Positions 47,401-60,300 of a DNA stretch of 64,000 nucleotides are shown one piece after another; position 1 is the stretch's first letter, and each line of letters begins with the position of its first letter. The stretch comes from Rhynochetos jubatus (taxonomy: Eukaryota; Chordata; Aves; Eurypygiformes; Rhynochetidae). The notes beneath the pieces were generated by a model. That model was not told the DNA's origin and ran no database searches. It was given only the letters and a program-made list of their open reading frames with translations. Made by a program: the position numbers and the translations under genes. The stretch is from the NCBI GenBank assembly GCA_027574665.1, contig CM050655.1, positions 8,055,170 to 8,119,169 on the forward strand, read 5' to 3'.

Positions 47401-50400
47401 GAGTGGAACAGGTCCTGCCCCTTCAGCAGCTCTGTAAGAGCAACCTCTGGCTTTGGCAAGACGTTGCCAACAGCTGGTGTGTGGCAAGGAGAAGATGTGT
47501 AAAGGAAAGCAGCCATGAGCCTGGGGAGGGCAGTGCAGGTGTCAGGGGGATGGTGTTTGGTATTTGGGTAGGAGGTAATGGACAGCCGCTCTGTCCGTGT
47601 GGGACCCTGGGGCAAGCTGTAGTAGCTCAGTGTGCTCATCCCCCGCGGTCCTGAGCTGTCACCTGCAGAGCCACCCGCTTCCAGGCTGCGCCTTCCCGCT
47701 GTAAGCGTGCGTGCTTGAGCAAAATTCTTCTAAACTCGAACAAGACAATGGGGAACAAAAGTGTGAGAAGTGGAATTTTCTGGATAATTTTCTCGGTCTT
47801 TACACTGAGTTTACTTCAGGTTTTCAAAGCAGTGGCACAAAAAAGGTAGCTTGAGGTTTGATATATTTTATATTCATGTACTGCACTGGAATAAAACATT
47901 GTGAATTTTATATTGAATATAAAAAAGCAAAGGTGTCAAGCTGGGAAAGTGCTTTGAAAATAACAAAGGACTTTATGTGGGATTGTTTGAGGTCATTTTA
48001 TCTGTTGTTCCTGACAGCATTTAAGTACCTCCTTTCGGCTTGAAATGCCTTTGGTTGTCACTCCCCGAAATCAGCGTCGGGGACTAGCAGGGCAGCTGGG
48101 CACGCACCGCAAGGGGATACATGCGGAAAGAGGCACTCAGATTTTCGGAGATCTCCAAAGCAAGTATTATACCCGTGTCATCAACCCACGTTTGTCAAGA
48201 GGTGTCAACGTGGCCTAGAGAAGCAATGAGCCACGCTCTTGTGAGAGGGGAGACAATTCCACATCGTGCCGCTTCCCCGAGCAAGATACTCCTAGGAGCA
48301 GGTCAAGGAGATGGGGCTTTAGATCTCAACCCAGGCGTGCAGTGGTTTTAAGCAGAGATGCAGAGTATTAAGCGGAGTTCACAAGGCAACATCCAGTGAC
48401 TGCCACCCACGCAGATACACCGGGCTAGTTTTGCCTTACTTGGGTGCTTTAGCATTGCAGCAGAAATAAATCATTTCTGTAGTTAGTCCACTTGCCTCTG
48501 CTCCCAGGAAGGGTACATCTGCACAGTGTAATGAAACTAATATTTCTGTGCACCCTGGACCCCATTGTAGCTTACAGACTGTTCCCCTGGGCTTTGACCC
48601 CAAAGTGCTGAACTACCAAGAGGACACCTGAGGTTTTGGTTTTGAAAGAACTGGCTCACCTCTAAAGCAGAGGTGGTCATTTTACTCTTCTGCTCTAAGC
48701 CAGAATCAGATGAGTTTGAAGCTGGGATATTCAAACTCCCTTCTCTGCCCTGCGTCCCGCCGCAGATGTACTCCGGCGAAAAAAGCAGCTCGGTACGGGA
48801 AGGGAGATGAGACAGGATGAGGGACCACTGCTGCGCGCAAACACGTGCAGGCAAGAAGATAAAAGGGAATGGTTGAACACTAGATTAGATGCAAGTTTCA
48901 TGTAAATGATCACTTACAGAGACCTAATAAACGATTCTGTGCAATGCATTGTCAGAGATTTTTCTCTGCCATTTTTGTTTTGCATGTGTATTTAGGAGCA
49001 TTTTCCCCTTGGAGGATAACATTCAGGTTTTAAAATTCATATTAATCTGTCACTGTATTCATCTGTCACTCCATGAAAGGGCTTCTTTTTTTAATAAAGT
49101 GTCTTTTTTACTTTTTAATGTGCTGCCATATTGGAATGGAGAATTTAGGATAAGCCCTTTCAACAGCAGTACTGTGCAGGATGGGACGATGTGTAGGAAG
49201 GCTGCTTCTTACATACTATGATCCCTTTCGACCCAAACAACTAATCAGAGTTTTAGAGGGTTTGTGCTTATCCTGGCGGGGGTCTGCAAGGGTTTTCATG
49301 GCAAATCTTTCTGCTCCCAAGGACAGTCTTCATTTCCAGAGCAAAGGAGGACCCAACCTGCTGACAGATCCCCAACACTCTTTCAGACAAGAGTGCTGGC
49401 CCAAAAGCTCTCAGGGTGAGGTTTTTTTGGCTTGTTTTGGTTTTTTTGGGGCGGGGGGGTTTTCTCCCCATTGGGTCAGGGCTGCTACTCTAAAGAAATT
49501 ATGAATTGCCCCCTTCAGAGCAGAGGCCTTTGACAGCCTCTGCTGGGTGCCATCAGATGCCGTTCCCTCCCCTGCTCCCACCTCCCAACCAGAGGCTACC
49601 CCAGGCCGCCAGCTGCACCTTACCCACCCTCACCTCCTTGTCTGTCGTGGTTGTGAAACCCCCCCGCGAGGTTGAGCTGTGTTGTGGCTGAGGCAGTGAC
49701 CCGCTCTGTCCTTTCAGCTTGCAGCAGGGGCAGGGAGGGGACAGTACAGGAAGCCACTGCGAAAAAGGTCACGGAGGTTGCCCATCAAATCATCATGACT
49801 TCTTGTTGTCCTTGATAGCCACCTGGGCTAACTGCTTGCTCAGGGTCTCACTCACATCTGTGGATTTGAGCCCCCATGCCCACAGAGAACACCTTTCTCT
49901 CACACTGTGCTGTCTCGATGGTTCTTATTCTGAGCTTGCTGTTCCTTGCGACCTAACTGAAAACGGCAGCAGATTACTGTGCCGTGATCAATCAGCGCGT
50001 TCACTCCCTCTCATTCACTCTTTGCCTGTATACCTTCCATCATTCTTTCCCTCGGTTTTTCTTTTCTTTTCTTCCCATCAAAATACCTGGAGGCATTCCG
50101 GTAACTTCTTCCTGCTGCTAAATATGAGCATTTTATTTGCTAACATCCACTTGAATTTGATCTTGAACAGCAGGATGGCTTTACATATAATATTTCACAT
50201 AGGGCCCACGATTTTCATGCTGGTTGCAAGATAGAGACATGCTAGTCCCACCTGTTTGAGTTCTGTTTTCTCCTCGGCTCTGGGAATTTCCACTTCACTT
50301 GTCTTCATTCCCACCAGCCATCCTGCGTCTGGCCCTATGATTGCTTTCCTCCTGGAACAGAGGGGACAGTCACTCAGCCTGCAGGTAGGAAATTATCTCT

Positions 50401-50637
50401 AATCACTAGGCAGCTTCGCTGGTAGCCATCTCATTTCTTCCAGAATAAGGGGAAAACGCTTCGTGAAAAGACAGAGGGTGCAAGGATGCTTCTGGATTAG
50501 TCACTGAAAAAAGGTTCCAGGCTCAATTCTTGTTATCAGCCTTCCCGGTGGAAACTCAGAGTGAGTCCAGTAAAATTGGTGGAGCCACTACCGTGCAGCT
50601 GAGATCCAGGGGTTTTGGAATATGCTGCTCCGAGGGC

Positions 50638-50657
50638 TTTATTTATTTATTTATTTT
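50638..50657 (+). repeat. TTTA tetranucleotide repeat
   Basis: About five TTTA units, followed by T/A-rich sequence. Confidence 0.8.
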
Positions 50658-50679
50658 TATTATTACAGACATCTCATCT

Positions 50680-51430
50680 CCTGCTTTATGAGTTATTTTG
50701 AAGGTTTACTGTATCAGAGAAAGTAGAGCAGGAGTTCAGATTATGAACTTTGATTGCTCATGGTTTATTCAATATTTTTAATAAAGTTTGAAAAGGTTCC
50801 CTTCCATCAAAGAATGTCCCCTTTGATTAATCAATTGAATTTGATATTTTCTCCATGGAGAATACAAAGCAGTATAGCCCTTTGCCAGTTGTTCACAGGC
50901 AGCTTCGCAGCACACAACAGAACAACTATTTTCTAAGGAAAAGAGCTGTGATCAGAAATGTTAATAAACCACTTAATAGTGTAGTTCTTTCTCTTCCTTT
51001 AAGCAACACACAACAAGGACATATCAAGCCATTTTTAATATAATCTGCATACTTTCCAGATAACATATTCAGGGAAACAGTTGTATTAAACGGCCTTCTT
51101 CACATTCACATCTGTAACAGCTGCAGTAGCGGCCCTGTCAGGCTTGATTTTATTCAGTGTTGCATGATCAACCTAAAATCTAGGCTGAAAATTAAAGGGA
51201 GTAAATGTCCCCCTGACAGTCAAGAGAACGATTTTAGTCCAAGAGTATTTCTGGCCGCACCTCACTTTCAAAAGCAGCTTTGTCATTTGTGCCTGGCCTA
51301 GTCCCAGTAAGTGCTATTATGATTTGTTACGTTTTCTGTGGAACCGGGAGACCATTTATTAGCCCCATGGCATTGTATTGAGCTTCAATTATGTAATAGT
51401 CATTATTCTGCTGAATATCCAAAGCTTTGT
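50680..51430. promoter_or_regulatory. candidate conserved non-coding block
   Basis: Complex AT-rich sequence with the palindrome GATTAATC (50,825-50,832), TCAATTGAAT beside it, and CTTCAATTATGTAATAG near 51,380. It is non-repetitive and without a long frame. The regulatory reading is inference from composition. Confidence 0.3.
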
Positions 51431-52065
51431 AAGAAAGTTTTAGTTCTGGAAAGAAACGTACAAGGTTCTCATATGATTTCGAGGAAGATCAAACTCCCTC
51501 TTTTTTCCTAGTTGAAAGAGGAAAGGTCCCTTCTCGATCTAAATCATGAATAATTTGAATGGACTTTTTTCCAAAGAAAACCTCCTTTTTCTTTGAAAGC
51601 CATTGATAGCTTGGGATTCAAGCAGAAAAGAATAAAAGAAGAAATAATAGTTTCTTCCTCGACGAGAAGGTGATAGGTATGCCTCCAAATTAGCGAGATT
51701 TTGGTTTAATTATAACTGAGGAGTGTGTGTGCATGTGTGATTTGCCTGCTTATAAGTGAGGAATGAGGGTCTCTCTTGCACCTAGTGCGGAAGAGGGGGC
51801 AGGTCCTCAGCTTAGCCTTGCTAAGGGCACCTGGATGCTGGTTTTGCAGCTGCCCGAAGTCGAGGATGGGCCCCACAGTCCTGTTGGCTTGTTTAGCTGC
51901 TCTTTACAGTTCAACAATGCAAGCGCTTGATGACTCCATCAAATCCCAGAGGCCTTCCATTTCCAACTGGTCTGAGCCATCTGCATGTCCCAGACTTGTC
52001 AACAAATTAACTACCATACAATAACTACTTACCTGACATCATCCTTTCTACCATCCCTTAGTGTT

Positions 52066-52175
52066 TGTTAAAAAAACCAACAACCCAAACCCCAAAACCT
52101 AAACCCCAAACATAGATTTAAAAAACCCCACAACAACAAACAAACAGCAACCCCAAAACATAGATTTTAAAAAGC
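52066..52175 (+). repeat. A/C-rich low-complexity stretch with an internal duplication
   Basis: Runs of AACCCC, CAACAA and AAACC dominate. A unit reading ACCCCAAACATAGATTT occurs near 52,103 and again, with small changes, near 52,151, each followed by an A run. This suggests local duplication. Confidence 0.6.
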
Positions 52176-52773
52176 GCTGACATCAAAAACTGGTCAGGTC
52201 CAAGCAATTCTGCCTTTCACAAGCCATTTCACGTGACTGAAGGCTTCGGCTTCCAGTTCTCAGAGGCTTCTCTAGTCCTGTGTGAATTTTTCCCTGCTCT
52301 CTGTCAACAGCCGGACACTACAGTGCCTGTAACCACCACCCAACAGGTAAAGGTCAGTCCAGCTGTTGCCTCTGGTTTCTATTCCTCTGAAACTAATAAC
52401 AAATCCAGCACGCACACACAACGCGCACACAACGTATACACGCGACAGCTGCTCTGCTGCAGAGTAGCAAACCCAATTACTCCTAGGCATTCTCAGGGAG
52501 TGGAGAAGTAATGTTCCCAAGGCTGACAGATTTCTGAAATGATCTTTCTCTAATGTATGCTCAGTTTAACTGGTATTTTAGTAAAACGACTCTGGCTTTA
52601 TGCCAGTTGAAGGAAAAGTAGAAAGTAAATCAACAGGCATTTTTTCGGATCGACTTCTCTATCTCCAAAACTCACAACCAATGGGAAATTTGCTGCCAAG
52701 ATTGCACCCCTATTAGAAAACCAACCGATTCAAACACCGCTGCTACCACTCGGTGTGACTACAGCTGTTGCAC

Positions 52774-52795
52774 AGCAAGCATACCTATGCTTGCT
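52774..52795. repeat. perfect 9-bp hairpin with 4-base loop
   Basis: AGCAAGCAT and ATGCTTGCT flank ACCT. It lies in the upstream intergenic region near an octamer-containing block. No function is evident. Confidence 0.7.
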
Positions 52796-52819
52796 TGCAT
52801 GTATGTTTTACCCTCTGTG

Positions 52820-53300
52820 AACGCAGAAAGCAGGTGATAATACATTTTGACCACAACCATGTCATCCCCTGGTCATTTGTGCAATATAAATGAGTTATAT
52901 ATGGATCGGATGCATTTGCATTTCATTCATTAATTCCACTCAAGCAACATTTAAGTGTCCTTATTTTTCACAGTAAGAGGAAAAAGGTTGGACACCCAGT
53001 TTATCCTAAAAAATGTGAAGTAAAATGCATTTACAAGTTGCACATTGATTGGATCAAGTGAAATAAAGCACCAAGCCATAATCTGATCTTGTTTGCCGCT
53101 ATGTAAACGATGAGTAATCTGCTAGGGTCAACGGAGCAGCAGCGGAGTCACATGAGTCACAGCACACTGCTCTTTGGAAAGATTTCTCCATGGCTAAATA
53201 TACTATTACAGTCACTTCAAGAAAAGCTCTGCATCAAGTTCTAATAAATGCTGGCAGCGCCGCAGAGCTCTGAGCACTCATAAAGCCAAAAGGATGGACA
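52820..53300. promoter_or_regulatory. candidate conserved non-coding block
   Basis: It contains a perfect octamer ATTTGCAT (52,914-52,921) next to CATTCATTAATTCC, and further on GAGTCACATGAGTCACAG with two AP-1-like GAGTCA cores near 53,145-53,160. Regulatory function is inferred only. Confidence 0.3.
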
Positions 53301-54067
53301 GGAATTAACAAGTGGCCTTAAAAACCCATTGAAAAAATGGGAGTTTTGTTAGCACAAAAATGGAAAAATCAGAACTTTGGTAATGAAAATCATGACCTAC
53401 TTTTTCCACCACCCACATTTGGCCACCTTTCAAATGGGTCTGGGGGATAAAAAAAAGTAGAAAAGGAAACAGAAGTTTCTTCAGGATCAGAGCTTAGTGG
53501 CATTTTCTGCACAACAAACTACGTTTGTACAAGTTACCATTCAACTGCGCGACAGCACGGAGTTTGTTTCACTATAATTTTAACCATGCTTGTCCCAATA
53601 AATGACGTCTTGCTCTTCCCAGGGGAATGCATTAAACAAATCTGCTGCTATCAGTGAACAGGAACAGCCACACCGACAGAAGCTAATCCAACACCCCACC
53701 CCCATGATCCAGCAAAACGGCAATTCCAATAAATACCCTTTATATCTCCACCTGATACACGCAGTGCTGAATCTGGAAAAATGAGAGACCAGTAAACCAT
53801 AAAAGAGATGCCCTTTGGTCTTGTCTTTTTTTAGTGGGGTCATAATTTAGTGCTATTACAACAATAGTTTTAAGTAACTAAAATTGCCGATCGAATGTAG
53901 GTTTGCATTTGCTATCAACAAAGCACTGAATTAGAAGAGATTTCATAATTCCTTATGAATTTCTCTCCTACCTAGTCTTTCCACTGGAAGCCTGATTAAA
54001 TGAGTATTATTTCTTCTTAAGTGGTTTTACAGGTCGTTTATCTTAGATTTATGAGTATCAACCTACT

Positions 54068-54301
54068 TTAGAAGGTATTAGATAGCTTTAACGTTTGACG
54101 CGTGTTCTCTAAATCATTTACAGTGCTCTCCATTTGCGCTAGGCGATCGGTAATCTTCTCAATATTAGGTTTTATTGACAATGCACCATATAGAGTTCTT
54201 ATTATATGGTAATGATTTAAGATAGGTGCAAGATCAGGAACTAATAAATCCCAAAGCTCATTTTTGATTGTTGACACAGAGCTGAAGACTAATGTGCATC
54301 A
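54068..54301 (-). other. unrecognised open frame, coiled-coil-like, no ATG start
   Basis: The minus-strand frame is open for 77 codons between TGA and TAA. It includes NELWDLLVPDLAPILNHY and then a heptad-like stretch, DRLAQMESTVNDLENTRQTL. The only ATG is late in the frame, so it would have to be an internal or terminal exon; a possible acceptor ends CTTCAG at about 54,285, but its pyrimidine tract is poor. The region is AT-rich yet keeps several CpG. It could be an exon of an unknown gene, a relic of a LINE-type ORF1 coiled coil, or chance. I do not recognise a family. Confidence 0.25.
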
Positions 54302-57300
54302 ATCTAAATCACTCTGTTTCTCAATAACGTTACACGCATACGTGTTTAACCTGTTAGGAGCGCGGTGCAGAGGTGTGCAAACAGATCCTCATTCCTGCTT
54401 TGGCGCTGGCGGACTCACACCTGAAGCTCTGACCTGCAACTGCCTTGCACGGCGCAGGGGGTGCGGGCAACGCAGGATAGGGGGAAGGTGGGGTTCGGTC
54501 TGCGTCTCTGGGTCCCTGAGCGCTGGATCGGGTCTCCTGGTTCACGCCTAGAGCTCCACCCGGCTCATCGCAGGCTGCTGCTGGCCTCGGAGCCTGGCAG
54601 CCTCAAGCAGCCCAAGCACACTTCTGTCATACTTGAGTCACGCCGAGGTAGATGTGCCTGTTGAGATCAAGGAAGCATTTTGCCTGAGTAGGGAGTTAGT
54701 AAGACTGAGATTAAGGGCTTAAAAATCAGCCCCATAATTTATATTTGGGAGACAGTATCAAAAGCTGTCATATATAACAAAGACATACCTTCATGTAGCT
54801 CTACACAATAATAATTTCACAGAAATATTGGCATTGATAGTAATTGAATTCAATTGAATAATTGATTCGACTACTTCAATAGATCAGCCCCCGTATCTAC
54901 ATTACTCACAGAAAATTGGAGTAGAAGAAAAAAGAAAAAAATTAAAGCAAGAGCCTTTGTTAGCAAATGAACATCTCTCCACCGAGTTCCACAGAATTAA
55001 AGTCTCATCTCCAACCCTGTAATCCAAAGGTATGTCTTTGAAATGCCTTCAAGAGATCTGTATCGGTCCTGCTTTTATGGTACGTCATTGGAAATGGTTT
55101 CTGGGGCATCGGAGCTGCAGGGACTGGCAATTTGTTAAGCTGAAATGTGTCATTTGAAAAAAAGGCTGGAGTGATCTCAGAGCATAACCAACACAAAATC
55201 TGAATCCTGCTTTTATCCCAACAGCCACCTGGTAAGAAAACTCCAGTGAAACACTGGTGTTAGTGGCAAAATTATCCTACGACAATTCCACATGACTGTA
55301 ATTGTGAATAGCAGGGAAGCACAGCAAGGAGGTGGCTTTCTCTCACCTTGCTCATTCAGAAAACAAACAACCCAAAAATCCTTACTCAGGCTGGAGGCTT
55401 GGCAGGCTCGCCCAGCTGTCTACAAATGATTTAGTAGCAGAGGAACTGGTGCCACTAAACGTTGAGGACTCCGAATTCCAATCAAAATAAAACACCTCAT
55501 TCAAAGCAACGCAGCGAGCATCGCTGCTGCCTCACTTCAGTAAAACCAGGCGCGGATTTGCTGGGGTAAAAAAGAACCTTCCCCAAATTAGTGCTGCCCA
55601 GAACCATATGCACTCTTCTGGCCCTGACACGAGGGAGCGCCTGCAGACCCCCCGCCCCATAACGCGTTAGCAGGCAATTTAGTAACGTCCTGCGAAACAG
55701 CAGAAATATCACAGGTTCCATCTATCTTGTTAATGGAGCCAACTGCATTCTGCAATGGTCTATCTACATTTTTCATTCACTCAGGTCCTAAATCAGCAAA
55801 ATTTAGCAATCTTCAACATCCCTCAGTGATGAGTGAAATTTCTTTTACTACTGTGAGGAAGGGAGGAGGTCAAGAAGGCTTGGGAAAATTTGTTAGTATG
55901 ATCTGTAATATGAATTTGGCAGAAAAGAAATGGAGAACATTTCTTTGGAAAACAATCAAAGGGCAAAGTTTTCCTCTTGGAGCTGCATGATAATTCATTA
56001 CTTACATGCTCCAAAGAAACTTGCTGCTCTGATGATTAGGATAGCAAAATATTCAGCCTGCCTGACAGCCCAAAGATGGTCATTTTCCCTCCGTTCGCCA
56101 GTATCTTTCTGTTCAGGCAGGGCCGTGCGTGTCCCTCCACACACAGATAAGGGTTGGTGCATCTCTGGTCAGGACTGTTACAATCTAAGTCAGATAGGGC
56201 ACAAAAAGAAATGACAAGAAGTAACAGGGCAGGTGGCAGAAATTTAGGCTCAGTCTTGCAGAGAAGGACACACGCTTTCTCTTACCTGGATCTTGGGTGT
56301 ACATGAAATTTATTGTCTCCGCAGCTAACCACTTACGCTACCTCGACACGCAGAGGTGACCAGGAAAACTGAGGACCTTGGGAGCCTCTGAGGTGAGTAA
56401 TCCTGAGCCTCCTGTATCCGTTCCATTGGGGTTAATCAACCGCCCAAAATTAAAGCGTGGCTCTTACTGCCATGGACTAGTACGGTGGCCTGGAGTACAG
56501 CTGAGCTCAAACAAGGACTAGAGGCATTCATGGAGGGGATGTCCTGTGATTTCAAACCGCTGTTGGATGTGGGTGCAGAGTTTTTCTCCACAAGTTTCTC
56601 AAGCACCAGTCAACGGGAGGGTATGCCTTCACCTGGTGGGCCACTCTCAGGGTGTCCCGTTCCTATACTCGTCCCTAAGCATCTCCCATAGCCAATGCCA
56701 AAGGATGGACCCTGGGACACTTGGATCCTGCTCTGTCCAGACATGACATTTCTTGCACTGTAATCAATGCAATCATTAAAGAAAAGAGACTGTTTAGACA
56801 AGAAAGCTGTGTGGCTGGACGTTAAAAGATGTAATATTAAATTTTTTAAAAAGTGTTGTATGAGGTGTCTTCAGAAAGAGTTAGAAAGGGCTAAATGAAA
56901 ACTTTGACATATTCACATAGATTAAACTCGGTGGAGGGAGGCAAAATCCCGAGTCCTTCTTTGCCGTCACTGGAAGAGCAGGCTCATCTAGAAGGTGCTT
57001 CAGAGCACCCTGCAGAGGCTCCCACCATGAATCCCCCTCCACACCAGCTTCCCAAACTGATACAGCTCCAGTAGCCTTTTTTCCAGGAACAGAGAAGGAC
57101 CATATAGTTTTAGGTGAATAACTTTGGTGGACCATTTTTCCTCATAGCCCCAAAACAATCTCCTTCTGCCAGGCCAGAGCTCTCCCCTCTTGCTGCCCCT
57201 ACCCCACCTGGCCGGGGCACCTGTAGCAACTCACCTTGGCCTTTTTTGTACTTCGAATCAGCTGCACAAATATAGAACATACGTATAACTGCCAGCGGGG

Positions 57301-60300
57301 CCGGGCAACACCGAGTGCAGGGTTCTGCATGAGCACAAACCTCACGCTTAACGCTGTCTTTGTTGCAACAGCACAAGCTTTAAAGCAGTGGGCTACTAAG
57401 TCAACGGTGTAAGAAGTCAGGTTGTTCCTACCCTGGAAATATTTTACATTCTGTTCTTTCTGCAGTATTCCTAATTCCAAGTTCTGCTTAATGCTCTGCA
57501 TCCAAAGGGACCCTCGATTACGTGAGTCACTGCAACTATCCTTAGATTTCTTTTTTTTCCTTTTTTTGTCACGTACGTGCAATGTGAACCCACAACCGCT
57601 GGCGCCTGAAGCTCGCTCTGCACACTCCAAGCGCCACGACAAACCGGGCTGAAACGTTACATTCAGCTTGGAGTTGCTCACGGCAAGCAGCGCTGCCCGC
57701 GTGCTTTGTCACTGGTGTCACTTCCTTGTGAACCACGGCAGAGAAGTGGAGGTGGTGTCACCTTGAACACAACCCCTCCCTAGGCTGCCAGCGTACAGGA
57801 GGACTACGTGGTTGCATGTTGTAGCAGGGACGGGTATAACACCATCCTAAAATGAGTGAGGAGGGAGGGGAAAGGGGGTTGTCCCGTTACCTGCAGCATC
57901 GCTCGCTGCTGTGCTATATGCCACACTGACTGGTGCTACTTTCACCCCAGTAAATCTATAGGTGAACGAATTCTTTCCCAGCACTGCCATGTACATAACC
58001 CCCGTGAAAGTTCTCTTCTAGGCGCTTCTGGGTCAGCCCAGGATCAAACCCATGAGTGCTCTGGTGCCTTTTCAGATAAGCACGACACGTACACCTGGAT
58101 AAATGCGTTTTGGTGGTCGACTGAATCATGCGCCTAAGAGTCCGATTTCAATGGACCAGCGCACACGTGCTGCGGTCGGGTCGGCGGTGTGGGTTATTGA
58201 AGAAAATGTCTTTTTCTCACTTGTGAAAAGCTGAATTTGAAGCCTACGCACCGTGGCTTTTCTGGGAAAGCAAATTTTCTAGGAATGCCAGTTACAATTT
58301 TAGGAAGGAAACAATGTGGTAGTTTTCAAATTCAAATCAAGCTTCGCTGCAGAAGAAGAGAAGCAAGGCTTGAGAAGAAAAGGTCATGGCAAACAACTAC
58401 GAAACAGGTAAAAAACTGTTTTCTCTTTCTGTCTCCTTCACCATCTTTTTCATGCCAGCTTCTTACTAGAAAAACTGCTTTCCCTCTCTTCTAAACTTCC
58501 TTCACTGTTAGTACAATGCAGGAAAGCACTGCCTGCAAATGGCACTTTTCTTTTGCTAGAAGAGAATTACTAATTGTTCAGTGATTCATCATAAAATCCT
58601 AGTGAAGACATGAAGATCCTAAAAAGCATCAATATTACATGTTATGCAGAAAAAACTACAGCTTCATCTGTCCACTGTCCCCTGGAAACCCACCCCTTCT
58701 CTGGCGGGCAAGGTGGAACATAACACCTCTTCCCTTCCCTCCTCCCTACAGATCTGATTTAAACTGAAAGCTTTGTAGGGTGGGAAGCCGTTAGGAACTA
58801 TGTTAAGCACGTGTGCTGTAAAGGACTATGTTACATCAACAGTGATGGGAAAAAAAAGATTCAAAGATTGTTGTACCGCAGCCTCAACTGTAGGTCCCAG
58901 GAATGACAGTGTAATTATTTTTAGAGATGACTATAGCAGTAACTCAGCATGACACGAGAGACCTGAGAAACAGCGAGCCTGATTTAAACCAATGCAAAAG
59001 CCAGGAATGCAGAATGGAGACTGTTCTTAATGCACCATATTGCATCTGAACATTGTGTTCCTACCCATCTATCCAAAGGATGACGTTCTGCATTTCATAT
59101 TAACATTCTGAAGACATTAAAGGATTCTTCAATTTGATGTTCATATGCTGTGTCAGAACACGCACTCTGACTGCTTGGAGAGATGTTATGTCTACCTTTT
59201 ACTCATCTTCCCTCCTTCAGCCTCCTAACCATCCTCCCTCCCACTCCCCCAAAATCCCTGGGGCTGTTTTTATTGGTAGCATTACTTAGTTCAGCAGGAA
59301 GATTGTTACAAATACGGTTTGTGGGATTTGAACTTCACGTTGGATTTCTGCAATACCTCAGCTGTTATGCATATGTACTAAGACTGAATGCTAACAAATC
59401 ACTGCAGCAATACTTGACGTTCATATACAATTTCTCATCTTCAAAGCACTTTAAAATTTCCCAGAGGTTCTACAAAATCTGGGCGAAGGAGCAAGAGATA
59501 TGGGCAAAAGCCTTTGTTTAGCATTGGTCTTAACATAAATCACAGTTAGTCCCTTTCTGCTTAGCGCTATAGGAAGGAACGTTGTAGTCTTCAGATCTAA
59601 GTCTGAAGTGCTAAACAATGCTAAATTGCCAGCAGCGCATTTTCACCAAATGTATTTAAAATACTCTTTTTTTCATATGGACAGCTCTCTTCAGAAGTTC
59701 TGTTCTCACCTTTGAGTTCAAAACCAGGGAAACTTGTGACATTAGCATAATGTGTTGGGAGATGAATTTATGTATCAAAATAAAGGACATTTTGATTTCA
59801 GAAAGTTTTGATAACAACAACAACAAAAAAAATCCTATTTCAAAGCAGTAAACCTGCAAAGAACGTAACCAGGAATCTTAAACAAATTAATAAGATTAAA
59901 AGATTTTCAAAACCTTTTTTAAAGGTACAACTAGTAATTCCTCATAAATTCCTTCAGCGTTCAAAGCAGAACGGTTAGCTTTTAACAGCTGAAGGGAAGC
60001 TCTCCCTGGTTTGCTGGCCAGCGCTGGAAAGAGCAATCAGGAAAACTGGGAAGCGTATCGTCACAGAGCTTACTTCTCCTGATCACATACCAGGGGAAGA
60101 ATGTTTCTCGACGCGCGAGACCAAGTAAACCCTCTGCCCACCCACAAGCTCAAACGGTTGCTTTCCAAGCGCTCGGTGCCCACAGCTGACCTGCACTCCG
60201 AAGAGTACATCCAGCCTACTGGCACCCAGGCGCAGCGACCGGGCGCTGTCTTTAGCTGGGGGTGCGCTCCCCGCTGAAGAGCGTGCAGGCAGTGACCCTC

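Larger units (their letters stand above)
44499..54067. other. intergenic sequence without recognised genes
   Basis: AT-rich on the whole. It contains an ATTT-type simple repeat at 50,638-50,657, an A/C-rich stretch at 52,066-52,175 and two blocks that look regulatory (50.64-51.43 kb and 52.82-53.3 kb). The longest frame (49,719-50,234 plus, 171 codons) shows no known domain. Confidence 0.65.

Noticed and set aside
49719..50234. 171-codon plus-strand frame
   Set aside because: No domain, no splice or promoter context and a composition typical of non-coding DNA.
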